64,000 bases of DNA from Edaphobacter modestus (GTDB lineage Bacteria; Acidobacteriota; Terriglobia; Terriglobales; Acidobacteriaceae), in assembly GCF_004217555.1 (NCBI RefSeq), contig NZ_SHKW01000001.1:1736001-1800000 (forward strand), in the 5' to 3' direction. Of the stretch, positions 33,866 through 42,032 are shown in pieces (positions within the stretch are counted from its first letter, which is position 1; every line of letters starts with the position of its first letter). Both the position numbers and the translations under genes were made by a program. The notes below the pieces were generated by a model. The model was not told where the DNA came from, ran no database searches, and was given only the letters and a program-made list of their open reading frames with translations.

Positions 33866-35209
33866 ATGGCTGAAGGGATATTTTCCTTAAGTGAAACCGT
33901 CGCCGTAATCGCGCTGACATTGGGGAGTTCGTCGTTTGTTGTCGCACAACAAAGCGATCCGCCGCATCATGTGTCATTGACCGAAGCAATTCAGCAAGCA
34001 CAGACCAACGAACCGATCTTCGCAGCGGCACTTGCAGCGCAAAGGTCCACGAAGATTGACAGCTATCTTGCCAAAGCCGCGCTGCTTCCTTCCGTCACGT
34101 ACCACAATCAAATGCTCTATACCCAACCCAACGGTCAGACGAACCAGGGCGGCCAGGTTGGTGCTCAGGCGTCACCGATATTTATCGCGAATAACGCCAT
34201 CCATGAGTACACCAGTCAGGCATCAATCAATGAGACGATTGGGCTAAAACAACTTGCCGATGCACAGGTCGTAGGAGCGAACTCTGCTCGTGCCAATGCC
34301 GAACTGGAGATTGCACGACGGGGCCTTGTATCTACTGTCGTCGCCCTCTACTATACGGTCGCAACAGCTGAGGAGAAGCGAAAGGTTCAGCAGGAGGCAT
34401 TCCAAGAGGCGCGGGACTTCACTGATTTGACTCAGAAACGAGAGGCAGCTCGCGAGATTGCTCACGCTGATGTCGTCAAAGCTGAGCTCCAGCAGCAGCA
34501 AAAGCAGCGTGATCTCGCCGACGCAATCATCATCGCCAATAAATCGCGTCTCGAGTTAGCGGTGCTGCTCTTTCCTGACCCACGAACGGTGTACACCACG
34601 GATTCCCCTGGCGCACCGCCAGCGCTTCCCACACGGGATGAGGTCGATCGACTTGCCTCGGCCAACAACCCAGAGATTCGCAGTGCGCTTGCCGATCTGA
34701 GTGCGACGAATGCTGGAGTGAAGTCTGCGAAATTAGCCTACCTCCCGGATCTTGCATTGAACTTCACCTACGGAATCGATGCCCCGCAGTTCGCCAAGCG
34801 CGGGCCTGACCAAGTGAAAAATCTCGGCTATTCCGTAAGCGGCACTCTCGATATTCCAATGTGGGACTGGTTCTCGACCCAGAAGAGGGTAAAGCAGAGT
34901 GAGATTCGCAGAGATGCTGCGAAGGTTACCTTGACTGCAGCGCAGCGTCGCCTCATCGCCACACTCGAAGAGAGTTACGCCGAGGCTGCTACCGCGCGCG
35001 ATCAGCTCGATCTCCTTGACCAAAGTGTTCGCACAGCAAATGAGAGCCTCCGCCTCACCAAGCTCCGCTATACCGCCGGCGAGGCGACGGCGCTCGAGGT
35101 CGTCGACGCTCAAAACGCCTATCTTACCGCACAGACCTCTCAAGCCGATGGGCTTACTCGTTTCGAAACCGCCTTGGCGGCACTCCAGGTTCTAATAGGA
35201 AGCCTTTGA
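33866..35209 (+). CDS. TolC-family outer-membrane efflux channel
   Basis: 447 residues. Signal peptide about 1-27 (VAVIALTLGSSSFVVAQ). Two OEP repeats follow, each a pair of long amphipathic helices: about 40-230 (VSLTEAIQQAQTNEPIFAAA, ...ARANAELEIARRGLVSTVVA, LYYTVATAEEKRKVQQEAF) and about 245-445 (EVDRLASANNPEIRSALADL, EIRRDAAKVTLTAAQRRLIA, RYTAGEATALEVVDAQNAYL). The last motif is diagnostic. First gene of a TolC-MFP-RND operon, 3 bases before the next start. The transcript may be leaderless. Partner of the RND pump; substrate unknown. Confidence 0.93.
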   Translation: MAEGIFSLSETVAVIALTLGSSSFVVAQQSDPPHHVSLTEAIQQAQTNEPIFAAALAAQRSTKIDSYLAKAALLPSVTYHNQMLYTQPNGQTNQGGQVGAQASPIFIANNAIHEYTSQASINETIGLKQLADAQVVGANSARANAELEIARRGLVSTVVALYYTVATAEEKRKVQQEAFQEARDFTDLTQKREAAREIAHADVVKAELQQQQKQRDLADAIIIANKSRLELAVLLFPDPRTVYTTDSPGAPPALPTRDEVDRLASANNPEIRSALADLSATNAGVKSAKLAYLPDLALNFTYGIDAPQFAKRGPDQVKNLGYSVSGTLDIPMWDWFSTQKRVKQSEIRRDAAKVTLTAAQRRLIATLEESYAEAATARDQLDLLDQSVRTANESLRLTKLRYTAGEATALEVVDAQNAYLTAQTSQADGLTRFETALAALQVLIGSL

Positions 35210-35212
35210 ACT

Positions 35213-36490
35213 ATGAGATTCAACGATAACGCTCGATCGATCCCATTTGGCCTCATCTTGAACGGAGCTCTGCTGTGCTCCATCGGCCTGACTGCCTGCA
35301 AAAAGGCCACGGATGATACCGCGCAGTCGGTCGTTACGGTCGAGGCGGAACATCCTGAAGTTGGCGACATCTCGGAGCACATCGTGGCTGATGCCAGTCT
35401 GTCGGCATTGGCACAGGCCGCCATCTCACCCAAGATTACAGCGCCGGTGCGCAACTTCTACGTTCAACGCGGCTCGAAGGTAAAGGCCGGTCAGCTTCTT
35501 GCCATACTCGAGAATCGCGACCTGTCGGCACAGGCTCTCGACAACAAGGGCCAGTTCACTGCCGCCCAGGCCACCTACGACATGCAGACGAAAGCGCAGG
35601 TACCGGAAGACTATGCCAAGGCGGAACTGGACGTGGCACAAGCCGGAGCACAGCTGCATCTTCAAGAAGAGATCGTAGCTTCTCGCAAAAAGCTCTTTAA
35701 GGAGGGAGCGATTGCCGGGCGAGACTACGACACGGCTATAGCGGCGCTTGCACAGGCACAGGCGGCTTACGATACCTCCAGAAATCATCTCTACTCGTTG
35801 AAGAGTGTGAGCCGGAGTGCATCCCTCCAACTCGCTCAGGGCCAGCTGTCTTCCGCCAAGGGGAAATATGAAGTAGCAGAAGCGCAGGTCTCATACTCTG
35901 AGATCCATAGCCCTATCGACGGGATCGTCACGGAACGCCCGCTATTTGCAGGGGAGACAGCCAACACAGGAACCCCGCTGGTTACAGTGTTGGACACCTC
36001 CTCTCTGCTCGCGAAGGTCCATCTATCGCAGATCGTTGCCCAACGCCTCAACCTCGGAGACAAGGCTGCCATCACTGTTCCGGGTGTTGAGGAGCCTGTC
36101 TCAGGCAAGGTGACTTTGATCAGCCCGGCTCTCGATCCTGGAAGCACGACCGTTGAGGTCTGGCTAAAGATCGACAACAGCACCAGCAAGTACAAGGCAG
36201 GCACACCAGTCCGTGTCGCGATCATCGGACGAACCGTTCCCAAAGCAGTCAAGGTTCCAATCTCCTCCATTCTCACCGCGGAGGACGGGTCGAAGTCCGT
36301 CATGGTCGTGAACGCAGCTGGCACAGCCCACAAGGTAAACGTCCAACTCGGAATCAATGATGGCGAGGACGTACAGGTGACACAGGGGTTGAATGGCACT
36401 GAGACCGTCATCACAAAAGGCGAATATGGCCTTGACGAAGGGACTAAGGTCGCCGTGGGGAAAACAGACGCAATGGGAGACGAGAAATAA
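35213..36490 (+). CDS. RND efflux membrane-fusion lipoprotein
   Basis: 425 residues, HlyD/AcrA-type periplasmic adaptor. Lipoprotein signal with lipobox LTAC (Cys about residue 29). Order: first half of the lipoyl/barrel-sandwich domain (ITAPVRNFYVQRGSKVKAGQLLA), coiled-coil hairpin about 110-215 (LSAQALDNKGQFTAAQATYD; KKLFKEGAIAGRDYDTAIAA), second lipoyl half (YSEIHSPIDGIVTERPLFAG), beta-barrel (LVTVLDTSSLLAKVHLSQI) and membrane-proximal domain (VPISSILTAEDGSKSVMVV). The stop shares one base with the RND start, so the three efflux genes form one operon. Confidence 0.94.
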   Translation: MRFNDNARSIPFGLILNGALLCSIGLTACKKATDDTAQSVVTVEAEHPEVGDISEHIVADASLSALAQAAISPKITAPVRNFYVQRGSKVKAGQLLAILENRDLSAQALDNKGQFTAAQATYDMQTKAQVPEDYAKAELDVAQAGAQLHLQEEIVASRKKLFKEGAIAGRDYDTAIAALAQAQAAYDTSRNHLYSLKSVSRSASLQLAQGQLSSAKGKYEVAEAQVSYSEIHSPIDGIVTERPLFAGETANTGTPLVTVLDTSSLLAKVHLSQIVAQRLNLGDKAAITVPGVEEPVSGKVTLISPALDPGSTTVEVWLKIDNSTSKYKAGTPVRVAIIGRTVPKAVKVPISSILTAEDGSKSVMVVNAAGTAHKVNVQLGINDGEDVQVTQGLNGTETVITKGEYGLDEGTKVAVGKTDAMGDEK

Positions 36491-39400
36491 TGAACCAGCT
36501 AACTGTTGCTCCGGCTACCCCCTATTGGCTTGTTCGCTTTCGCGGCCCGATATTCTTTTTTCTGATTGTCCTTTCTATCGCCGGCATTTTCACGGCGCAA
36601 CGCGTTCCGATCTCCGTCTTTCCCGACACCAACTTCCCTCGCGTGGTTATTGGTATCGATAATGGCGTGATGCCTGTGGAACAGATGCAGATCACGGTAA
36701 CTAAGCCCATCGAAGACGCGGTCAACTCGGTTCCCGGACTCGCAACCGTACGGTCAACAACCAGTCGAGGCTCAGCTGAAGTCAGCCTGTTCTTTGACTG
36801 GAATGTTGACATGTTCCATACGCTGCAACTTGTCGATGCGGCGTTGAGCAAGGCGCGCCAGACACTGCCAGCTACCGCGTCGATAACGACGAATCGCCTG
36901 ACCTTTGCAACCTTTCCAATCCTGGGCTACAGCCTCACCTCCGACCGTCTTTCCCAGACACAACTATGGGAGATTGCTACGTACCAGCTGAAACCTCCGA
37001 TTAACCGTGTTCAAGGAGTCAGCACGGTAACAATCCAGGGTGGCAAGGTACCTGAGTACCACATCGTCCCGAACATGGCGAGGATGCAAACGGCCGGTGT
37101 CACCATCTTGGACATGGTAAATGCGGTGCAGGCCTCGAACATCATTGATTCGCCCGGCTTGTATGAGGCGAATCATCAGCTGATCCTAGGTCTTGTTGGA
37201 GCTCAAGCCCACGATGCCCATGATCTTGGAGGGCTAGTCGTAAAGACCACCGCGAGTGGAAGCGCGGTTCGTGTCTCTGATGTGGCGACGGTACAGCCAG
37301 GAGTCTTACCCGTCTACACCACAGTTACGGCGGACAATAAATCCGCTGTTCTTCTCAACATCACTCGCCAGCCGGCGAGTAATACGGTCGCAGTCGCGGA
37401 CGCCGTGGCGGTCCAGATCGAACAACTCAAAAGAAATCTGCCCGCAGGTGTTCAACTTAAGCCTTATTATGACCAGTCCGAGTTAGTGCGTGAGAGCATT
37501 CGCAGTGTCCGCGATGCCATCCTGATCGGTCTGGGCTTAGCATGCATAATCCTCTTTCTCTTCCTGGGCGACTGGACCTCTTCCTTGGTGGCAGGTCTTG
37601 TAATCCCTGTGACCGTAGCGATCACGGTGCTTGCTCTCTGGGTATTGGGTGAGAGCTTCAACCTTATGACACTCGGTGGGTTGGCCGCAGCCATTGGTCT
37701 GGTGATCGACGACGCCATCGTTGTCGTAGAGAACATCGTCCTGCACCGAGACAGCGGCGAGTCACGTGCGGAAGCAGCGCGGGTAGCTCTACGCGAGATC
37801 GCTGTACCACTCGTCGGCTCAACCATAACCCCCGTTGTGGTCTTTCTACCTCTGATCTCGGTTACGGGTGTTACCGGAAGCTTCTTCCGCGCACTGGCCA
37901 TTACCATGACCGTCGCATTGCTCACCTCCCTGATGCTCGCAGTTACCTGGACACCCGCATTAAGCCTCGTGCTTCTCCGAGATCGTTCGTCCCATCCTGC
38001 GCGCCATGATGAATACGGCCGCGCGATGACCACTGTTCTTCGTTGGCATCAGCGGACCTTATCCTGGGCCTTGTCGCGGCCCTTCATACTGCTTGGCCTT
38101 TGCGGGCTTCTTGTGGTCGGCACATGCGTTGGCTATCAGGCCTTGGGTTCCGATCTTCTGCCATCTATGGATGAAGGCGGATTCATCCTGGACTACATCA
38201 TGCCGGCAGGCAGCTCTCTCACCGAAACGAACCGAGTCCTCGAGCATGTCGACAAGATCCTCCATTCCATTACTGAAGTGGAAAGCACGTCACGCCGTAC
38301 CGGTCTCCAGATGGGGCTCGCTGCCGTAACTGAAGCTAACACCGGCGATATGACGGTGAAGCTCCGGAAAAACCGTAGCCGCGACATCGACGAGATCATT
38401 GCGGAGGCCCGATCCGAGATCAAGAAGACAGAGCCGCAGATGGACGTTGAGTTCGTGCAGGTACTTCAGGACATGATCAACGATCTCTCCAATGCGCCTG
38501 AGCCCATTCAGATTAAGCTCTTTGCAACCGACTCGGAGCTTCTCACAAACATTGCGCCGCGTGTTGGAGATGCGATCAGCAAGATTCCCGGCGTCGTTAG
38601 CGTGGAAAATGGCATCGAGAACACCATTAGTGGCCCGGCCACCAGCTTCCAGGTGAATCCTACCGTTGCCGGTCGCATGGGCTTCACACCGCAGGAAGTG
38701 GCCGAAGATGCTACGTCCATTCTTGATGGAGTCACCACAATGGTTCCGCTTATTGCGAATGGCCGCCCGTATACAGTGCGCGTACGCTTGGGGGATGAGA
38801 CGAGGCTATCACTCGACACCATCGAAAACACAGTCTTCAATAGTGTAACGGGAAAGTTGGCAACGCTAGGTTCCCTTGCCCAGGTTATGCAGCTCCCGCC
38901 ACAGAACGAGATTCGCCGCGAGAACCTTCAACGGATGGTCGTCGTTACGGCACAGCTCGAAGGTTCTGACCTAGGAACTGCAATCGCAAAGGTGCAACGA
39001 ACCGTAAGCGCCATGCACCTGCCACCTACAGTTCGTGTCGAATACGGAGGCACTTACCAGGAGCAGCAGCAATCCTTCCATCAGCTTCTTCAGGTGCTGC
39101 TCATCTCCCTTGCTCTCGTCTTTGGAGTACTCCTGATCGAATTCCGGAATTTCTCGGCGCCGCTAGCGATCCTGACCTCTTCCATCCTTTCAGTGGCAGG
39201 CGTGGTTTTTGCACTCTTAATTACCGGTACGACGTTTGATGTCGCATCGTTCATGGGCCTCATCATGGTGATAGGGATTGTCGCGAAGAACGGAATTCTT
39301 CTACTCGATGCCGATGAACAATATCGAAAGGAAGGCACCTCGGCGATGGACGCAATGCTTCATGCCGCGCAACGACGACTGCGACCTATTCTGATGACCG

Positions 39401-39600
39401 CAACTGCGGCAATCTGCGGAATGCTGCCGCTCGCTTTTGCCCTGGGCGCAGGATCGCAGATGCTGCAGCCCCTCGCGATCGCCGTCATCGGAGGACTTCT
39501 CATTTCTATTCTGCTGAGCCTCATTGTGACGCCGGTGGTGTACTACCTTCTTACCTCGCAACGTCACGATGTGGCATTAACAGACGTGTCGACCGTGTAG
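36490..39600 (+). CDS. RND efflux pump inner-membrane transporter
   Basis: 1036 residues, twelve-helix RND permease, AcrB/HAE-like. Two porter loops (about 35-330 and 560-860) and two membrane halves. TM4 has the proton-relay pair in GLVIDDAIVVVENIVLHRD, which is the drug/amphiphile (HAE) form and not the heavy-metal (HME/CusA) form; FLFLGDWTSSLVAGLVIPVT and GLIMVIGIVAKNGILLLDAD (TM10) are also present. GSDLLPSMDEGGFILDYIMP opens the second porter loop. Takes substrate from membrane or periplasm and passes it to the adaptor and TolC. Overlaps the adaptor stop by one base. No terminator is seen in the 161 bases before the convergent kinase gene. Confidence 0.94.
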   Translation: MNQLTVAPATPYWLVRFRGPIFFFLIVLSIAGIFTAQRVPISVFPDTNFPRVVIGIDNGVMPVEQMQITVTKPIEDAVNSVPGLATVRSTTSRGSAEVSLFFDWNVDMFHTLQLVDAALSKARQTLPATASITTNRLTFATFPILGYSLTSDRLSQTQLWEIATYQLKPPINRVQGVSTVTIQGGKVPEYHIVPNMARMQTAGVTILDMVNAVQASNIIDSPGLYEANHQLILGLVGAQAHDAHDLGGLVVKTTASGSAVRVSDVATVQPGVLPVYTTVTADNKSAVLLNITRQPASNTVAVADAVAVQIEQLKRNLPAGVQLKPYYDQSELVRESIRSVRDAILIGLGLACIILFLFLGDWTSSLVAGLVIPVTVAITVLALWVLGESFNLMTLGGLAAAIGLVIDDAIVVVENIVLHRDSGESRAEAARVALREIAVPLVGSTITPVVVFLPLISVTGVTGSFFRALAITMTVALLTSLMLAVTWTPALSLVLLRDRSSHPARHDEYGRAMTTVLRWHQRTLSWALSRPFILLGLCGLLVVGTCVGYQALGSDLLPSMDEGGFILDYIMPAGSSLTETNRVLEHVDKILHSITEVESTSRRTGLQMGLAAVTEANTGDMTVKLRKNRSRDIDEIIAEARSEIKKTEPQMDVEFVQVLQDMINDLSNAPEPIQIKLFATDSELLTNIAPRVGDAISKIPGVVSVENGIENTISGPATSFQVNPTVAGRMGFTPQEVAEDATSILDGVTTMVPLIANGRPYTVRVRLGDETRLSLDTIENTVFNSVTGKLATLGSLAQVMQLPPQNEIRRENLQRMVVVTAQLEGSDLGTAIAKVQRTVSAMHLPPTVRVEYGGTYQEQQQSFHQLLQVLLISLALVFGVLLIEFRNFSAPLAILTSSILSVAGVVFALLITGTTFDVASFMGLIMVIGIVAKNGILLLDADEQYRKEGTSAMDAMLHAAQRRLRPILMTATAAICGMLPLAFALGAGSQMLQPLAIAVIGGLLISILLSLIVTPVVYYLLTSQRHDVALTDVSTV

Positions 39601-39761
39601 GGTGATAGTGGCGTATCTCCACCTCCCAGGGATTTTGATAAACCTTCAGCTTTATCGGAGTTCCAAATGGCATGGCTCGCTTGGTCACCTCTATCCGCAT
39701 TGTTCGTCTCATTCACAGCGATACCTCGTGAGTCGGAAGCCAATCTCTAGACGATGTTCAG

Positions 39762-41171
39762 TCATAGCGTCTCTTCCGCTTCGGGAGCCAAGAGGGGAAG
39801 CGTAACGAGAAAGCTGGTTCCATTCATCGGATCGGACTTCGCGGAGATCGTGCCGCGATGCGCGTCGACGATCCACTTTGCGATGGAGAGACCGAGGCCG
39901 GCCCCTCCTTGGTCTCTATTTCGTGAAGTATCAGCACGATAGAACCGATTGAAAATCTTATCGATATCGTGTGCCGCAATACCAATTCCAGTATCCGTTA
40001 TTTCCAGGGTGGCGTTCGTTTGCTCGGAGTAGAGCAACACGCTGATCTCCCCGCTAGGAGGCGTGTACTTAATCGCATTGTCGACCAGGATAGTTACCAG
40101 ACGGCGCAGGAGCGAAAGATTGCCTTCCACCCAGCGATCCGCCTCCACGCCGATTCCGACAGACTGCTGTTTCACCTCGGCACGCGCTTGAAGATGTGTG
40201 CAGGTTTCTTCTACGACCTCGGAGAGCGGCACGCGGCATAGCTGTATATTCTCTTGCTCTACGTCAGCACGCGAGGCTGCTAGTAAATCGTCAAGCAATT
40301 GAGTCGTTGCTTCGCACTCCAACATGATTGTTTGCAGCGCCTTCTGATACTCGCTAGGCGTTCTCTCTCGCTTCATAGATATCTGCGCAGTCGCAAGCAT
40401 GACCGTGAGTGTCGTCCGCAAATCGTGTGAGATGTCAGCCGTAAACTGTGTCAGACTCTCTACCGCGGTTTCCAGTCGAGCCAACAGCTCGTTCCAGGCC
40501 ACCGCAAAGCGCTGGACTTCGTCTCCGGTGGGCGGGACGGGTAATCTCTTTCGAAGATCGCGAATACTGATGGTTTGCGCTGCCCGCGTCATGCGGTCGA
40601 TGGGCTCCAGAGTGCGATTCGCCAGGAGCAGTCCCCCAATGACTGAAATGACAAGCAGTAGCGGGATGCTGACAAGGTAGGAATTGCGTACCATTCGCAG
40701 AATGTCATAGTGTTCATCGACCTGGCCGGCGAGGGTAACGCGAACCTTTTCGCCGCGAAGTGTGATTACTTGCTGAATGAGACGCATGTGCTTCGTTTCA
40801 ATCTTAACCATGCTGAAGCATGGAAGGTCACACCGCTCAGCGGGCCAGGAGAAATCTTTGATATCCCCTTTGTACGGGTAGATGCTGCGACCGTCGAGAC
40901 TGCTTATGCGCAGTAGGTCACTTTCGGGGATAACGGTACTGAATTGATGAATCAGAACGGGTAGCGGGACCGTCGTGGTGGACTGGGGGGCATCATTGAC
41001 GAAATGAGTCAGTCGATCGACACGCCGTTGCAGCGTATGCTCCCGCGAACTGGCGAGAGCTCGCCGCAGGTAAAAGAAAGAGAACGCTCCAAGCGTACCC
41101 ATGCACGCTATGGTCAGCGTTACATACCACAGGCATATCCGTACTCTAAGCGATCGGTGATTGGGAAGCAC
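39762..41171 (-). CDS. Sensor histidine kinase (second two-component system)
   Basis: 469 residues. TM1 about 8-32 (ICLWYVTLTIACMGTLGAFSF), periplasmic domain about 35-160 with a Cys pair in PAERCDLPCFSMV, TM2 about 163-185 (YLVSIPLLLVISVIGGLLLA), HAMP (RMTRAAQTISIRDLRKRLP), H-box FTADISHDLRTTLTVMLATA, and ATPase motifs LVDNAIKYTPP, DTGIGIAAHDIDKIFNRFYR and GGAGLGLSIAKWIVDAH. CusS/heavy-metal-kinase-like architecture. The Pro after HDLRT is Thr. Its start overlaps the regulator's end by 26 bases, so the pair is co-translated. Convergent with the RND gene; whether it regulates that pump is open. Confidence 0.92.
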   Translation of the reverse strand: MLPNHRSLRVRICLWYVTLTIACMGTLGAFSFFYLRRALASSREHTLQRRVDRLTHFVNDAPQSTTTVPLPVLIHQFSTVIPESDLLRISSLDGRSIYPYKGDIKDFSWPAERCDLPCFSMVKIETKHMRLIQQVITLRGEKVRVTLAGQVDEHYDILRMVRNSYLVSIPLLLVISVIGGLLLANRTLEPIDRMTRAAQTISIRDLRKRLPVPPTGDEVQRFAVAWNELLARLETAVESLTQFTADISHDLRTTLTVMLATAQISMKRERTPSEYQKALQTIMLECEATTQLLDDLLAASRADVEQENIQLCRVPLSEVVEETCTHLQARAEVKQQSVGIGVEADRWVEGNLSLLRRLVTILVDNAIKYTPPSGEISVLLYSEQTNATLEITDTGIGIAAHDIDKIFNRFYRADTSRNRDQGGAGLGLSIAKWIVDAHRGTISAKSDPMNGTSFLVTLPLLAPEAEETL

Positions 41172-41841
41172 TGTTTGGCGAGAAGCAATACCCGATCGAA
41201 CGCATTGTGCGTATCAGACTGGGCTGTCCTTTCATGTCGATCTTGGAGCGCAGGCTTGATATGTAAAAGTCAATTGAGTTGTCGCTGACCTCTGCGTCGA
41301 ATCCCCAGCCAGCTGCGATCATTTGATCACGCGTCACAACTTTGCTCATCCGGCGCATCAATAGATCGAGAATCAGGAATTCCTTCCGGGTGAGAGGGAC
41401 CTCCACCCCGTCCTTACGCAGGATCTGCTCCGCCTGGTCGAGGATAAGAGAGCCGACCGCGATCTTGTTGTCAGAAGCGTTATGGCTGCGGCGGCCTACG
41501 GCCCGCACCCTGGCTAGCAAGTTGTCGAGCTGGAACGGCTTCGTGAGATAGTCATCTGCTCCAAGGTCAAGACCACGAACCATGTCAGACATGTCACCGC
41601 GAGCCGTCAGCAGCAGAATCGGAATTGACAAGCGCTTGGCGCGAACCTTGGTCAGGATAGTAAAGCCATCGATGGCCGGGAGCATGACGTCGAGCACCAC
41701 CAGGTCGAAGTGTTCGTGGTTGATGAGATCTATGCCCTCGTCGCCGCGGTGCGAGAGAAAGACATTATGTCCGTCTTCGGTTAAGCTCTGCTGCAGAACC
41801 CCGGCGATTCTTTTGTCATCTTCTATGACAAGAACGTTCAT
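41146..41841 (-). CDS. OmpR/PhoB-family response regulator (second system)
   Basis: 231 residues starting MNVLVIEDDKRIAGVLQQS; the open frame continues ten codons upstream but the receiver domain begins at this Met. Phospho-Asp in LVVLDVMLPAIDGFTI, Thr in LLLTARG, Lys in DDYLTKPF; winged helix about 125-222 with VPLTRKEFLILDLLMRRMSK and SNSIDFYISSLRSKID (as DNSIDFYISSLRSKID). Resembles CusR/CopR-type regulators. The C-terminal about 12 residues extend past the usual end through the overlap with the kinase gene. A triple 11-base-period repeat is found 72 bases upstream. Confidence 0.92.
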   Translation of the reverse strand: MNVLVIEDDKRIAGVLQQSLTEDGHNVFLSHRGDEGIDLINHEHFDLVVLDVMLPAIDGFTILTKVRAKRLSIPILLLTARGDMSDMVRGLDLGADDYLTKPFQLDNLLARVRAVGRRSHNASDNKIAVGSLILDQAEQILRKDGVEVPLTRKEFLILDLLMRRMSKVVTRDQMIAAGWGFDAEVSDNSIDFYISSLRSKIDMKGQPSLIRTMRSIGYCFSPNSASQSPIA

Positions 41842-41912
41842 AGGTTGATTGAGCACGAGAAATGTGAACATTCAACTGTGATTCCGTGAATAGTAGGTTA
41901 CTCAACGCATTC

Positions 41913-41940
41913 TCTCAGTTTCGTCTCAGGAAGGTCAGTT
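41913..41940. promoter_or_regulatory. 11-base-period direct repeat between regulator 2 and the phosphatase gene
   Basis: TCTCAG (41913-41918), TTTCG, TCTCAG (41924-41929), GAAGG, TCAGTT (41935-41940). OmpR-family dimers bind such repeats. It lies between the divergent regulator gene (start 41841) and the phosphatase operon (start 42033), and could serve either. Confidence 0.55.
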
Positions 41941-42032
41941 TGAATCGGATCATTCCTGATCGCAACGAGTCATGCGGAGTTTCGTCCGCGTCCGACACTC
42001 CCTTGCGATGAGGTGAGGAGAATCGGTCGTCC

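Noticed and set aside
36490..39600. Heavy-metal (CusA/CzcA) assignment for the RND pump
   Set aside because: The neighbouring kinase looks CusS-like, but TM4 carries the IDDAIVVVEN pair of drug/amphiphile pumps and no Met-rich metal sites are apparent.
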